A DNA stretch of 64,000 nucleotides from Methylotenera mobilis JLW8 (GTDB taxonomy: Bacteria > Pseudomonadota > Gammaproteobacteria > Burkholderiales > Methylophilaceae). Positions 18,558 through 28,702 of this stretch are shown here, piece by piece. Positions within the stretch are counted from its first letter, which is position 1, and each line of letters begins with the position of its first letter. The DNA lies in the NCBI RefSeq assembly GCF_000023705.1, contig NC_012968.1, forward strand, positions 1,488,001 to 1,552,000, in the 5' to 3' direction. The notes under the pieces are model-generated. The model did no database searches, was not told where the DNA came from, and worked only from the letters and a program-made list of their open reading frames with translations. A program made the position numbers and the translations under genes.

Positions 18558-19928
18558 CTAGTTCACAGTGCCAGCAGGCGGCACGCGAATAGTAATTGTA
18601 GTGCCCTGCTTAGGCGCAGACTCTATGGCAAAAGTGCCATGCAAGGCTTGCACGCGCTCGCGCATCCCAAGCAACCCAAAGTGGCTGCTTTGGTCAACGG
18701 CACCAATATCCATACCGACACCGTCGTCTTTAATACTTAACTGCAGTTCGCCATCAGACATTTTTACCAGCCGTATTTCTATTGTAGCGGCCTCTGCATA
18801 TTTTAAAGCGTTATTCAGCGACTCCTGCACTATTCGATACAGATTAATACTGATAGTTTCACCCAGGCTTTGCAGGTTGCCCGACTGCAGATTTTCAGAC
18901 AAATAGAGCTGAATATTAAGTTTAGGGTGTTGCACCTGGTGGCTGCTCACCAAATCTTTCAACGTTTCCGCCAGGCCCAGATTATCCAACGCCCCAGGCC
19001 GCAATTGGCGCACAATATTATGCATACCATCATAAATTTGATTGGCGGCCGACACAATCACCTGCGCGCTGGATGCAATCTCCGTCATTCCGGCACCACT
19101 ACTATTAGCCTTGGCTTTATTAGCGATGCTTACCGCAAAAGTTTTAATCGCTGTCACGTACTGCCCAAGCTCGTCATGCAGTTCGCGTGCTAAGCTACGG
19201 CGCTCATCTTCAATATGCTTCTGTATCAAATGTGTGAGCTGCCTATTCTCTTCCAGCAATCTCTCTGCAGTTAGCGACTCTGCCATACGGTTCAGGCTGT
19301 GGCCTATGGTATCAAACTCTGGCAAGGGAAAAGTCGGCAAGCGTGTGGTTAAATCACCTTGTTCAATACGGTTAATTGCGCCAAGAATGCGCCCAATCGG
19401 CTTAAGTGAATGGCTTAGCAGCAAATACACCAAGGTATTCAGAATAATAAAAAACGCCAGACCAACCCACATCAGCTGATTAAAACCAGCCCATGCTTCA
19501 CGGATAGAACCTGCCGCGCTGGATTGCACCACTAAAGTACCGTAACGAATCCTGCGCTCTACTGTTTCAACTTTGGGCTGTACTAATTTTACAAACCATT
19601 GTGGCGGGACTACATCACTTTTAAAGGTAGACTCAGGCGAGCGGTACAGCTCATAACCACGATAATCATAGAGTGTAATATGGCTGCTGCGCACATAACC
19701 CAAAGAAGCTAAAAAACCCTGTAGCACCACGTGTGTAGGCCCCATTTCCGGATTTAACGTCGAGCTGATAATCACCGTATCCAGCAACTGCACAGTAACG
19801 CGGCTGGCAGCTTCAACGCGTTCGCGAATTGAAATTCTGGTATCTGTCACTAAGATTGACCCTACCACCAAGATGAATGCCAGCGACAATAAGGTGATCA
19901 GTAAATTTAAACGAAAACGTAAGCTCAT
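18558..19928 (-). CDS. Membrane histidine kinase of the NarX/UhpB (HisKA_3) type
   Basis: A 456-residue sensor kinase. A transmembrane helix at about 7-30 is followed by a periplasmic region to about 160, a second helix at about 160-180, a HAMP linker at about 180-235, the HisKA_3 dimerisation domain with His251 in ARELHDELGQYV, and a HATPase domain (NALKYA, DDGVGMD, HFGLLGMRERV) to the end. It is encoded directly upstream of a LuxR-type regulator with which it should form a two-component system. The periplasmic region matches no sensor domain that I recognise. Confidence 0.9.
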   Translation of the reverse strand: MSLRFRLNLLITLLSLAFILVVGSILVTDTRISIRERVEAASRVTVQLLDTVIISSTLNPEMGPTHVVLQGFLASLGYVRSSHITLYDYRGYELYRSPESTFKSDVVPPQWFVKLVQPKVETVERRIRYGTLVVQSSAAGSIREAWAGFNQLMWVGLAFFIILNTLVYLLLSHSLKPIGRILGAINRIEQGDLTTRLPTFPLPEFDTIGHSLNRMAESLTAERLLEENRQLTHLIQKHIEDERRSLARELHDELGQYVTAIKTFAVSIANKAKANSSGAGMTEIASSAQVIVSAANQIYDGMHNIVRQLRPGALDNLGLAETLKDLVSSHQVQHPKLNIQLYLSENLQSGNLQSLGETISINLYRIVQESLNNALKYAEAATIEIRLVKMSDGELQLSIKDDGVGMDIGAVDQSSHFGLLGMRERVQALHGTFAIESAPKQGTTITIRVPPAGTVN

Positions 19929-19997
19929 GAGTTGAAATCACTTTATGACATGTGTAGAGTTTAACAACTTTAATCAATTCGCTATATAGTGTTATTC

Positions 19998-20633
19998 ATG
20001 AAAACATCATTTATCTTATCCGCGGCAGAATCAATACGTGACGCCATTCTCGACCACGAGTCAGAGCTAGAATCACTAGACCGCGCGATTGGAGATGGTG
20101 ACCACTATATCAATATGAAACGCGGTGCTGGCGCAATTGTTGAGCTACATGCAGAGCTTGCCGCACTCTCCGCTGATGCGGCCCTCAACAAAATTGGCCT
20201 TAAATTACTCAGCACCATAGGCGGCGCCTCCGGCCCACTACTGGCAAGTTTTTTCATGAGCATGGCCAAAATACTCAAAGAAAAAAACGACGATACCATC
20301 ACTACTTATGCTGCGGCGTTTACCGCTGGAGTCGAGGCAGTTCAGCAACGCGGCAAGGCTGGCTTGGGTGAAAAAACCATGCTCGATGTGCTTATTCCCG
20401 TAGCGCAGCAATTTTCTGCACTGGCTGCATCAAATGCCGATATCAAAACAACCTGCCAGGCATTGATGCAAACTGCTGAAGAAGGCATGCTTGCAACTAA
20501 AGCGCTGATTGCCACCAAGGGGCGTGCGGCCAGCTTGGGTGAACGTGCGATTGGGCATATAGACCCAGGTGCCAAAAGCTGCCAATTAATGATTAACGCC
20601 GTTTGTAATCAAGTGCTGGCAAGCCAACTTTAA
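19998..20633 (+). CDS. dhaL: Dihydroxyacetone kinase subunit DhaL
   Basis: The nucleotide-binding subunit of dihydroxyacetone kinase, about 211 residues. The magnesium/nucleotide site is DRAIGDGDHYINMKRG (aspartates of the GDGDH motif). GGASGPLLASFFM and the C-terminal KGRAASLGERAIGHIDPGAKS match the family. I use the ATG at 19998; an in-frame GTG lies nine bases earlier. dhaK follows after 42 bp. The DhaK/DhaL split suggests either a PTS-driven kinase (needing DhaM) or a two-subunit ATP form; no dhaM lies in the window. In methylotrophs such a kinase could feed dihydroxyacetone into triose phosphates. Confidence 0.92.
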   Translation: MKTSFILSAAESIRDAILDHESELESLDRAIGDGDHYINMKRGAGAIVELHAELAALSADAALNKIGLKLLSTIGGASGPLLASFFMSMAKILKEKNDDTITTYAAAFTAGVEAVQQRGKAGLGEKTMLDVLIPVAQQFSALAASNADIKTTCQALMQTAEEGMLATKALIATKGRAASLGERAIGHIDPGAKSCQLMINAVCNQVLASQL

Positions 20634-20675
20634 ATTAGCCAGCGACAATCTAGCCAACAGCAAAAAGGGCATGAG

Positions 20676-21665
20676 ATGAAAAAGTTTATCAATAAAGTTG
20701 ACGATGTATTAGTTGAAAGTCTCAGTGGTTTTGCCTCAGCCCACCATGATTTGGTTAAGCTAAATCTCGACCCTAATTTTTTAATCCGTCAGCAAAAAGC
20801 CACGAATAAAGTCGCCATCATCTCGGGCGGCGGCTCCGGGCACGAGCCGCTACATACGGGTTATATTGGTTATGGTATGTTAGATGCTGCCTGCCCCGGG
20901 CATGTATTTACCTCACCAACGCCTGATCAAATGCTAGCAGCTGCAGAAGCGGTGCATGCAGATAAAGGCGTTTTGTTTATTGTTAAAAATTACGCAGGCG
21001 ATGTAATGAACTTTGAAATGGCAGCAGAAATGTTGCCATTTGAATCTGCCACCGTACTCACCAGTGATGACTGCGCAGTGATTAACAGCACCTACACTAC
21101 GGGGCGACGTGGCGTGGCTGGCACTGTAATTGTAGAAAAATGTGTAGGCAGCTTAGCTGAGACTGGCGCGGACTTACAGACATGCAAAGCATTGGGAGAC
21201 AAAGTCAACAGCCGCACTGCCAGTATGGGCGTTGCGCTCACTAGCTGCACTGTGCCTGCCGCTGGCCGCCCTACTTTTGATATTAACGATAACGAGCTTG
21301 AAATGGGTGTGGGCATTCATGGAGAACCAGGCCGAAAACGCGAAACCATGCGTGAAGCCGATACCATTGTGCAAGATGTAGTGAATGCTATACTGGATGC
21401 GTTAAAGCCAACCGCAAACAGCGAAGCGCTGCTCTTGATTAACGGCTTTGGCGCCACCCCATTAATGGAGCTATACCTCATTTACAACACAGCGGCTAAA
21501 CTATTCACGGAACACGGCATTAAAATTTCGCGCTCTTTAGTCGGTAATTACACCACGGCATTAGATATGGCAGGCGCATCTATTACGCTATGCATACTGG
21601 ATGACGAAATCAAACAACATTGGGATAGCCCAGTTCATACTGCCGCCCTAAGGTGGGGACGCTAA
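20676..21665 (+). CDS. dhaK: Dihydroxyacetone kinase subunit DhaK
   Basis: The substrate-binding subunit, 329 residues. Evidence: the glycine-rich SGGGSGHEPLHTGYIGYGMLD, the CPGHVFTSPTPDQ segment, GDVMNFEMA, and the histidine that binds dihydroxyacetone covalently in MGVGIHGEPGRKRE. Length equals the single-domain DhaK proteins, not the longer fused ATP-dependent kinases. It is downstream of dhaL, the reverse of the common dhaK-dhaL order. Transfer of phosphate would need DhaL with ATP or a PTS protein. Confidence 0.94.
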   Translation: MKKFINKVDDVLVESLSGFASAHHDLVKLNLDPNFLIRQQKATNKVAIISGGGSGHEPLHTGYIGYGMLDAACPGHVFTSPTPDQMLAAAEAVHADKGVLFIVKNYAGDVMNFEMAAEMLPFESATVLTSDDCAVINSTYTTGRRGVAGTVIVEKCVGSLAETGADLQTCKALGDKVNSRTASMGVALTSCTVPAAGRPTFDINDNELEMGVGIHGEPGRKRETMREADTIVQDVVNAILDALKPTANSEALLLINGFGATPLMELYLIYNTAAKLFTEHGIKISRSLVGNYTTALDMAGASITLCILDDEIKQHWDSPVHTAALRWGR

Positions 21666-21880
21666 GCACCACGCATAAACCTAGAAAAAAACAATTTTGA
21701 CAAGACGTTACCACCCGAAAGGGTTATGCTAAAACATTATTTCACCGCACTTCTCACAATGGCATTTACTTAAGCATTGCAACGTGAAAAGTTATGATAG
21801 TATGAGAAAAAATCGGTCATCAAACAGCTTGATTACTGATTAGATTTTTAGCCATTTAATCGCGAATATCAAATAAAACT

Positions 21881-22894
21881 TTGCAAACGTACTGCATCAA
21901 TTCGTTATTGGGTAAGTTAGTAACACTCACAAAAGAGCGCGATGACCTATCGCTGCAAGTTGCACTCATCAAAACGCTCACAGACTTCATTAACTTCAAC
22001 CATAACGAGTCAAAACGTATCGTCGTTATCTATCATGTGGTTGACGTAAAAAAGCAAGTCATCACCGCGCTAACGGATGATGGCAACACCAATAATGCAG
22101 AAATTCCTGCCGACTTTAAACGGGCTATCCTCAACTGCTTGCAAGCTGGCGCTGCGCACACGTACCAAGTGAACGCACAGCATGCAATCAAACTTCACCC
22201 AATTACAGGCACCATGGGGCACGTAGACAGCGTGATTGCGATTGATGCCGATCATACCAATGAGCACTTATACAACCCCGTTTGTATGATATTAGATATT
22301 TACCAAAATTTCATTTTGCTCAATAACGAAAATGAGTGTGATACGCTGACTGGTTTACTCAACCGTAAAACCTTTGATTTTAAAATCAGCAAAATTCTTG
22401 CACAAATGCACAGCGGCACTAATCGCAAAGACGATAAAGCTAATCAAAAATACTTTTTAGCGATTTTTGATATTGATCACTTTAAGAGGATTAACGATCA
22501 GTTCGGTCACTTGATTGGCGATGAAGTGCTGCTCATGTTTTCTCAGTTAATGCGCCAGAGTTTTCGAGAGGCAGACCCGCTATTCCGTTTTGGTGGAGAA
22601 GAGTTTGTTGGCTTTTTTGAATGCAACAGCACTCCTGATATTCAGAATATTTTTGAGCGCTTTAAACAAAAAGTCGCCAACTTCGAGTTTCCACAAGTGG
22701 GCAAAGTATCCGTCAGTGCCGGCTTTACCGAGATATCTCCATTTGACACCTCAAGCCAGATTATAGATCGTGCCGATACCGCACTCTATTACGCCAAAAA
22801 TCATGGCCGCAACCGCGTAGATTCTTACGAGCTGCTGATCGCCAATGGCAGCTTACAAGACAATAAAAAAGAAGGCGAAATCGAGCTGTTCTAG
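21881..22894 (+). CDS. GGDEF domain protein, likely diguanylate cyclase
   Basis: A protein of up to 337 residues. The N-terminal 140 residues have no membrane segment or domain I recognise and may be a GAF-like sensor. The GGDEF domain spans about 160-325, with DIDHFKRINDQFGH and the catalytic GGEEF at about 238-242. An RxxD inhibitory site (READ) lies five residues before it, so product inhibition is likely. The start is uncertain: no ATG fits, and a TTG at 21881 or a second TTG shortly after is assumed. It should make c-di-GMP, opposing the EAL/HD-GYP genes at the left of the window. Confidence 0.85.
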   Translation: MQTYCINSLLGKLVTLTKERDDLSLQVALIKTLTDFINFNHNESKRIVVIYHVVDVKKQVITALTDDGNTNNAEIPADFKRAILNCLQAGAAHTYQVNAQHAIKLHPITGTMGHVDSVIAIDADHTNEHLYNPVCMILDIYQNFILLNNENECDTLTGLLNRKTFDFKISKILAQMHSGTNRKDDKANQKYFLAIFDIDHFKRINDQFGHLIGDEVLLMFSQLMRQSFREADPLFRFGGEEFVGFFECNSTPDIQNIFERFKQKVANFEFPQVGKVSVSAGFTEISPFDTSSQIIDRADTALYYAKNHGRNRVDSYELLIANGSLQDNKKEGEIELF

Positions 22895-22949
22895 CTTAGT
22901 CTAAAAGTGTTCAGGTTGATATAAAACTCTGCACAAACACAACCTACCT

Positions 22950-22974
22950 AAAACCTACTCAGGTGAGTAGTTTT
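22950..22974. terminator. Terminator hairpin between the GGDEF gene and glnE
   Basis: AAAACCTACTC (22950-22960), loop AGGT, GAGTAGTTTT (22965-22974). A ten-pair stem with one bulged C ends in a T run on the plus strand and an A/T flank on the minus strand. It sits between two convergent genes. Confidence 0.65.
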
Positions 22975-23051
22975 ATTCTTACCACTTCCACTTGTTACAG
23001 TTTACTTAATAGCTCAGCGCCGCATTAAGCAGAAACTTCGCTTACCAACAC

Positions 23052-25769
23052 CTAATTGCCGAATACCTGATGCCATAACGCCGTAACATTAGCTATTTGT
23101 GCAGCAATCTCACCCTCTTGAATATTAAGCTGACTAGCGCCCTGTAATTTAAGCATGTGCTGTAAATGGCGGTACTCTCTATACGCAGCGGCTACACTTT
23201 CTGCTAATGCCGTATCTATAATGTTTAGCGCTCCCATCTGCTTTAGCAAACCAATATTGCCGATATTTACCGTCAGCACTGGGTAACTAGGCGCATGCAA
23301 TAGCACCAGATACTGCACCAAAAACTCCACATCAATAATGCCGCCAATGCCATGTTTTAAATCAAACATGCCTTCGCTCGCATGCTGGGCTTTACGCATT
23401 CTTTGGCGCATAGACAACACTTCAGCCTTAAGTACAGATGCATCTCGTGCTTGCGTCATGACCTCGGCACGAATGGCATCAAAAACTTGGCCAATTGCAG
23501 CGTCACCAGCAACAAAGCGCGCGCGCGTTAAGGCTTGATGCTCCCATACCCAGGCTTTGTTCAGTTGATAGTCTCTAAAAGCATCGACTCTACTCACTAG
23601 CAAACCACTATTACCATCCGGGCGCAGTTGTAAATCGGTTTCATAAAGCAGCCCAGCCGAAGTTAAACTGTTAAACCAGTTATTGATACGCTGCGCAAAG
23701 CGAGCGTAGGCCTCGCTGGCTTCTGGGGCTTCGTCATCATATAAAAATATAATGTCTAAATCTGAGGCGTAACCTAACTCTTTACCCCCCAGCTTTCCAT
23801 AACCAATCACCGCAAACTTAGGCACATCTAAATGTTTGCCACGCACGTTAGGCCATATCACCTCTAAGGCTACACTCAGAATCAAGTCAGCTAATGCACT
23901 TAGATAGTCTGAAATAGTTTCTAACTGGAGCTCACCATTAATATCCTGCACCGCAAAGCGAAAGATATAAGCATGCTTAAAATGGCGCATCACATCCATT
24001 TGTCGCTCCACATCGCCTGTTACCTCTGCCAATCTTTGCAACAGTTCAGTACGCATCGCCACAAAGTCAGGCGCAGCATGCAATGTGCGGTCATCCAGCA
24101 ACTCATCCAACAATATGGGGTGACTGGTTAAGTAGTTCGCAAGCCACGGGCTACTGCTGCACAATTTAACCAACAACTGCATCGCTTGCGGATGCTCAGC
24201 CAACAGCGCTAAATAGCTGGCGCGCCGACAAATGCTCTCTAGTAGATCCATTACACGCGTTAACGTGATATCTGCATTGTTCACCTTGCCAGCCTGTGAA
24301 ATCACATGCGGCATCACCGCATCAAAACGCTGGCGGCTTAGCTCTGGCAATTGTTTGTACCGGCTGCTTTGATGCAAAATATTTAATCGGCGATAAGTTT
24401 CACCGGCCTCGGTAAAGCCTATTTGATACAAGCTCTCAACGGCTTCAGCCTCCCCCACTGATGCATTCCAAACAGATTTTTCTGCTTCTAGCACATCATC
24501 AGCGGCCTCTGCGTCATTAAACGTAGCGTCAAAATGTTGCTGCACTTGTGCGCGATAATGGTCTAACTGATGCAAGAATACTGACCAGTTTTCATAATTC
24601 ATAGCCTTGGCAACACGTGCCTTAGCTTCGTCTGACTTAGGCAGTTCTTGTGTTTGCACATCATCCACATACATTAAGCGATGCTCTAGGTTTCTTAAAA
24701 ACACGTAGGCTTCGCTCAACTCGGCTACCGTTTGCTCAGGGAGCAGCCCTTTGTTGCTTAATAAGCGCAGCACAGACAATGTAGGCTTGATTTGCAAACT
24801 GACATCTCGCCCACCGCGTATCAACTGAAACACCTGCGCAATAAACTCAATCTCGCGAATGCCGCCACGTCCTAGCTTGATATTGTCATGCATACCTTTG
24901 CTGTTCACGTCACGTTGAATCTGTATTTTCAAGTCGCGCATGCTGGCAAACGCGCCAAAATCCAAATATTTGCGGAACACAAATGGTTTTAATAAGCGCG
25001 ACACGGCATCCCCACCCGTCACTTCACGCCCTTTAATCCAAGCGTAGCGCTCCCACTCGCGCCCATTGTTCTGATAGTAATCTTCTAGCGCATCTAGATT
25101 GCAGACTATGGCGCCTTCTGAACCAAATGGCCGCAAACGCATATCTACGCGAAACACAAAACCATCCTCGGTAATTTCATCAATCGCGGCAATTAATTTT
25201 TTGGCCAAGCGTGCAAAAAAGTCCTGATTACTGATTGATTTGGCGCCCTGTGTTGCTCCGTCTGACTCATATGCAAAAATCAAATCAATATCAGATGACA
25301 CGTTAAGCTCGCCACCGCCTAGCTTACCCATCCCAATCACAATCAATTGCTGTTGTTTGCCTTGTGCATCAACAGGCTGACCGTAAGTGGCGGCCTGCCA
25401 TTCATGCAGATATTTAATTGCGGTATTAATCGCACATTCAGCCAACTGCGAGGTGGTCGTCATCACTTCTTGCAAGTCTGCTAAACCATTCAAATCTCTC
25501 ACTATCATCCGAGCCATAACCCGGCTACGCAGTAAGCGTAGAGACTTTTTTAAACTATTTTCATCAACAATTTGCTGTGCCGCTAAAAAATTCTGCATCT
25601 CTTCCAACAGGTACATTTGCTGATGATTTTGTAACGAATCTTGCAGTAAAAGCGCATCTTTCCTAAACAATCTTTCTACAAATGGACTACAAGCGACTGC
25701 ATGCAATACATAAGCCTCATCACTAGCAGGGGCGCGGTTTATGGATAATAAATTATCGAGTGTTAGCAT
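23052..25769 (-). CDS. glnE: Bifunctional glutamine synthetase adenylyltransferase/deadenylylase
   Basis: A 905-residue enzyme that adds and removes AMP on glutamine synthetase according to nitrogen status. It has two nucleotidyltransferase domains: the first with GMGKLGGGELNVSSDIDLIF at about 145-165, the second with GYGKLGGKELGYASDLDIIF at about 660-680. Each is followed by a helical PII-binding/GlnE-type domain (KLGRGGIREIEF and LKHGIGGIIDVEF). The length is slightly below the E. coli protein. It is a lone gene, divergent from acs. Confidence 0.95.
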   Translation of the reverse strand: MLTLDNLLSINRAPASDEAYVLHAVACSPFVERLFRKDALLLQDSLQNHQQMYLLEEMQNFLAAQQIVDENSLKKSLRLLRSRVMARMIVRDLNGLADLQEVMTTTSQLAECAINTAIKYLHEWQAATYGQPVDAQGKQQQLIVIGMGKLGGGELNVSSDIDLIFAYESDGATQGAKSISNQDFFARLAKKLIAAIDEITEDGFVFRVDMRLRPFGSEGAIVCNLDALEDYYQNNGREWERYAWIKGREVTGGDAVSRLLKPFVFRKYLDFGAFASMRDLKIQIQRDVNSKGMHDNIKLGRGGIREIEFIAQVFQLIRGGRDVSLQIKPTLSVLRLLSNKGLLPEQTVAELSEAYVFLRNLEHRLMYVDDVQTQELPKSDEAKARVAKAMNYENWSVFLHQLDHYRAQVQQHFDATFNDAEAADDVLEAEKSVWNASVGEAEAVESLYQIGFTEAGETYRRLNILHQSSRYKQLPELSRQRFDAVMPHVISQAGKVNNADITLTRVMDLLESICRRASYLALLAEHPQAMQLLVKLCSSSPWLANYLTSHPILLDELLDDRTLHAAPDFVAMRTELLQRLAEVTGDVERQMDVMRHFKHAYIFRFAVQDINGELQLETISDYLSALADLILSVALEVIWPNVRGKHLDVPKFAVIGYGKLGGKELGYASDLDIIFLYDDEAPEASEAYARFAQRINNWFNSLTSAGLLYETDLQLRPDGNSGLLVSRVDAFRDYQLNKAWVWEHQALTRARFVAGDAAIGQVFDAIRAEVMTQARDASVLKAEVLSMRQRMRKAQHASEGMFDLKHGIGGIIDVEFLVQYLVLLHAPSYPVLTVNIGNIGLLKQMGALNIIDTALAESVAAAYREYRHLQHMLKLQGASQLNIQEGEIAAQIANVTALWHQVFGN

Positions 25770-25904
25770 AAGATTTTTTCATGTAATATGGCATAGTTAC
25801 ACATACGTAACTAACTTACTTTTAATGGTTATCTATCTTTTATAAGTTATATAACTTTGAACCAAATTATAAACGGGTCACAAAGATTTAAGGGGATTTT
25901 AAGC

Positions 25905-27881
25905 ATGTCAATCGAATCAGTTCTTCACGAAAACCGTGTATTTGAGCCAAGCGCAGAATTTGTTAAAAATGCGAATGTCTCAGGCATGGTGGCTTACAAT
26001 CAGCTCTGCGCAGAAGCCGCCGCTGATTATGAAGGTTTCTGGGCAAAGCTCGCACGGGAACTACTGGTCTGGAACAAACCTTTCACCAAAACCCTTAATC
26101 AAGATAACGCCCCTTTCTACAAATGGTTTGAAGATGGCGAGCTTAATGTTTCTGCCAACTGTTTAGATAAACACTTAAACACAATTCCGAACAAAGTCGC
26201 CATTATTTTTGAAGGCGATGATGGCAACACGCAAGAAGTCACCTATAAAGATTTATACCACCGCGTTTGCCAGTTTGCAAACGGCTTAAAAAAGCTAAAC
26301 CTTAGCGTAGGTGACCGCGTCATTATCTACTTGCCGATGGGCATTGAAGCCGTAGTCGCCATGCAAGCCTGTGCGCGTATCGGCTTGATTCACTCTGTGG
26401 TATTTGGCGGCTTTTCAGCCAAAAGCTTAAACGAGCGGATTATTGATGCCGGTGCAAAAGCAGTAATCACCTCTGACGGGCAGTTCCGCGGTGGCAAAAC
26501 ACTACCATTAAAATCAGCCGTCGATGAAGGCATTACCATGGGCGGCTGTGATGTGATCGAAAAAGTAGTAGTACTAAAAAAAACCGGACTAGACATTGCA
26601 TGGAACAGCAATAACATCTGGTGGCATGACCTGATTGCAGACGTGACTGACACCTGCGAACCAGTGATGGTAAGCGCAGAGCATCCATTATTTTTACTCT
26701 ATACCTCCGGCTCAACAGGCAAGCCAAAAGGCGTACAGCATAGCTCAGCTGGTTACTTGCTCCATGCCATGAACACCATGCGCTGGACTTTTGATATTCA
26801 TGAAAATGATGTGTTCTGGTGTACAGCAGATGTGGGCTGGATTACCGGCCACTCTTACGTAGCTTACGGCCCACTGGCGATGGGTGCTACACAAATTATT
26901 TTTGAAGGCATCCCAACCTACCCTAATGCTGGCCGCTTCTGGCAAATGATAGAAAAACACAAAGTCTCTATCTTTTACACTGCGCCAACCGCAATTCGTT
27001 CATTGATTAAAGCTTCTGAAACTACACCAGAAGTAGCCCCAAAAAATTACAACTTATCCAGCTTGCGCCTGCTTGGTTCAGTAGGTGAACCAATCAACCC
27101 TGAAGCTTGGATGTGGTACTTTGAAAACGTAGGCGGCGGCCGCTGCCCAATTGCCGACACCTTCTGGCAAACAGAAACCGGCGGCCATGTCATTACACCG
27201 CTACCAGGCGTCACACCGCTAGTACCGGGTTCATGCACCCTGCCGTTCCCCGGTATTGATATTGATGTAGTAGATGAAACTGGTAAAAACGTGCCTTGGG
27301 GCACTGGTGGCTTATTGGTGATTAAAAAGCCATGGCCATCAATGATTCGCACTATTTACAACGACCCAGAACGCTACAAAACCAGCTACTACCCAGTAGA
27401 CTTAGGCGGTAAGATTTACCTAGCTGGCGATGGCGCGATCCGCGATGCCAAAACCGGTAACTTCACCATCATGGGCCGCATTGATGACGTGCTCAATGTA
27501 TCTGGCCACCGCTTAGGCACTATGGAAATTGAATCTGCATTAGTGGCTAACCACTTGGTTGCAGAAGCTGCTGTAGTAGGCAAACCTCACGATGTAAAAG
27601 GTGAGTCTGTTGTTGCCTACGTTGTGCTAAAAGGCCCACGCCCAGAGGGTGACGAAGCGAAAAAAATCGTTGCAGAACTGCGCGAATGGGTAGGTAAAGA
27701 AATTGGCCCTATCGCCAAACCAGATGAAATCCGCTTTGGTGACAACCTACCAAAAACCCGCTCAGGAAAAATCATGCGCAGACTATTGCGCACACTTGCA
27801 AAAGGTGAAGAGATTACCTCAGATATCTCAACACTAGATAACCCGGCTATTTTGGAGCAATTAAAAGAAGTCGTTAAGTAA
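25905..27881 (+). CDS. acs: Acetyl-CoA synthetase
   Basis: A 658-residue AMP-forming synthetase converting acetate, ATP and CoA to acetyl-CoA. The P-loop motif [12 protein letters not shown], the [11 protein letters not shown] motif, [16 protein letters not shown], and the C-terminal acetylation site [14 protein letters not shown] are all intact. I chose the ATG at 25905 because an AGGGG lies nine bases upstream and the family begins near there; an earlier in-frame start would add 16 residues. The gene is followed by about 235 bp of AT-rich DNA, then the integron cassette array. A weak GC hairpin (27890-27913) could end transcription. Confidence 0.96.
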   Translation: MSIESVLHENRVFEPSAEFVKNANVSGMVAYNQLCAEAAADYEGFWAKLARELLVWNKPFTKTLNQDNAPFYKWFEDGELNVSANCLDKHLNTIPNKVAIIFEGDDGNTQEVTYKDLYHRVCQFANGLKKLNLSVGDRVIIYLPMGIEAVVAMQACARIGLIHSVVFGGFSAKSLNERIIDAGAKAVITSDGQFRGGKTLPLKSAVDEGITMGGCDVIEKVVVLKKTGLDIAWNSNNIWWHDLIADVTDTCEPVMVSAEHPLFLLYTSGSTGKPKGVQHSSAGYLLHAMNTMRWTFDIHENDVFWCTADVGWITGHSYVAYGPLAMGATQIIFEGIPTYPNAGRFWQMIEKHKVSIFYTAPTAIRSLIKASETTPEVAPKNYNLSSLRLLGSVGEPINPEAWMWYFENVGGGRCPIADTFWQTETGGHVITPLPGVTPLVPGSCTLPFPGIDIDVVDETGKNVPWGTGGLLVIKKPWPSMIRTIYNDPERYKTSYYPVDLGGKIYLAGDGAIRDAKTGNFTIMGRIDDVLNVSGHRLGTMEIESALVANHLVAEAAVVGKPHDVKGESVVAYVVLKGPRPEGDEAKKIVAELREWVGKEIGPIAKPDEIRFGDNLPKTRSGKIMRRLLRTLAKGEEITSDISTLDNPAILEQLKEVVK

Positions 27882-28071
27882 TAAAGATGGGTGGATGCTT
27901 TGCTGTATCCGCCTATTATCATCATAATTTAATCACTTTTTTGAACTAGCCTAAGCTGTATTGATGGTTTATCCATGTAGGTGTATTTTTCAAACGAGTA
28001 ATAATTTTAAATTACGTAATTAATCTAATAATAATTAATAACTTAAAAAATATAATGATTAAATATAAATA

Positions 28072-28122
28072 CAAAACTTCACCAAGTTATACACCTAAAT
28101 TGGTGTCTACTTCACGTTGTGC
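28072..28122 (+). repeat. Degenerate attC-like site at the left edge of the cassette array
   Basis: ACACC, TAAATT, GGTGT forms a hairpin at about 28091-28106, and a perfect GTTGTGC core follows at 28116-28122. The hairpin spacer TAAA and a preceding CAAGTT resemble the intact attC sites, but no good R'' box is present. Cassette A starts inside the core at 28117, because its own attC has the complementary GCACAAC. The site is either a decayed attC of a lost cassette or an unusual attI. Confidence 0.5.
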
Positions 28123-28167
28123 ATATCCAATATAAGGCGATATACAAATAAGAAAAATTACAATCCA

Positions 28168-28635
28168 ATGCCAGAATTTATCACCTACATTATTACTAAC
28201 CGCTACATCGTTATCGGCTCTATTTTGCTTGCCTGTTTTGTCGGCTACGTGGCTTACCTTAACTTCAGGCTCAATGAATTTAACACCGCTTCCGCCAAGT
28301 TCCGCTCCGCTATCATTGCCGAGCTTGGCACTCTCTACCCTATCGCTACTAACTGGCCTAAAAACGAGGACGCTTTCTTCAAAGCCGCTTTCCCTAACAT
28401 GCAAGCCGCCGTTACTGAGTTTCGTCATTTCGTCCCCTGCTATCGCCGCAGGGCTTTTGATAATGCTTGGCTGCGCTACTACTGTGCCTATCCCGAACGC
28501 AAGGAAGAGTGCTATCACCATTACATGGCAAGTTTTGACCCAAGCGTTGATACTCAAGAAATTGCAACGGCTAGAAGAAATAAAACATTTCATGCTAACG
28601 TCTCCAAACTTTTATCCTTTGCAGGTAATAAGTAA
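28168..28635 (+). CDS. Cassette A: membrane-anchored protein of unknown function
   Basis: A 155-residue protein not recognised as a known family. It has one N-terminal membrane helix (about residues 11-31, YIVIGSILLACFVGYVAYL) followed by a soluble domain of about 120 residues rich in aromatic residues, with four cysteines (in FVPCYRRR, YYCAYP, ERKEECYHH and near the helix). The ATG at 28168 follows only a weak purine stretch; longer starts reach into the attC core. It fills the first cassette, whose attC begins eight bases after the stop. A minus-strand frame over the same DNA is a shadow. Confidence 0.6.
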   Translation: MPEFITYIITNRYIVIGSILLACFVGYVAYLNFRLNEFNTASAKFRSAIIAELGTLYPIATNWPKNEDAFFKAAFPNMQAAVTEFRHFVPCYRRRAFDNAWLRYYCAYPERKEECYHHYMASFDPSVDTQEIATARRNKTFHANVSKLLSFAGNK

Positions 28636-28642
28636 TGTGTTT

Positions 28643-28702
28643 GCACAACCCCTCATTCAAGTTGGACGCGCTAAAGCGCGCCCTTTATGTCATACGTTGT
28701 GC
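28643..28702 (+). repeat. attC site 1 (end of cassette A)
   Basis: R'' is GCACAAC (28643-28649) and R' is GTTGTGC (28696-28702), a perfect complementary pair. The inner stem is GGACGCGC, TAAA, GCGCGCCC. Cassettes A and B happen to start with the same six bases (TTGTGC). Confidence 0.92.

Noticed and set aside
21713-21724. ACCC-GAAA-GGGT hairpin upstream of the GGDEF gene, considered as a c-di-GMP riboswitch
   Set aside because: Only the GAAA-capped stem is present; the conserved aptamer core and the second helix of the class I riboswitch are not seen.
27882-28116. Search for an integrase gene or attI next to the array
   Set aside because: Only 235 AT-rich bases without a long frame; no recombinase motif occurs elsewhere in the window.
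28087-28593. Minus-strand open frame of 168 codons across cassette A
   Set aside because: It crosses the cassette boundary and lies opposite a frame with a plausible membrane helix that fits the cassette limits.
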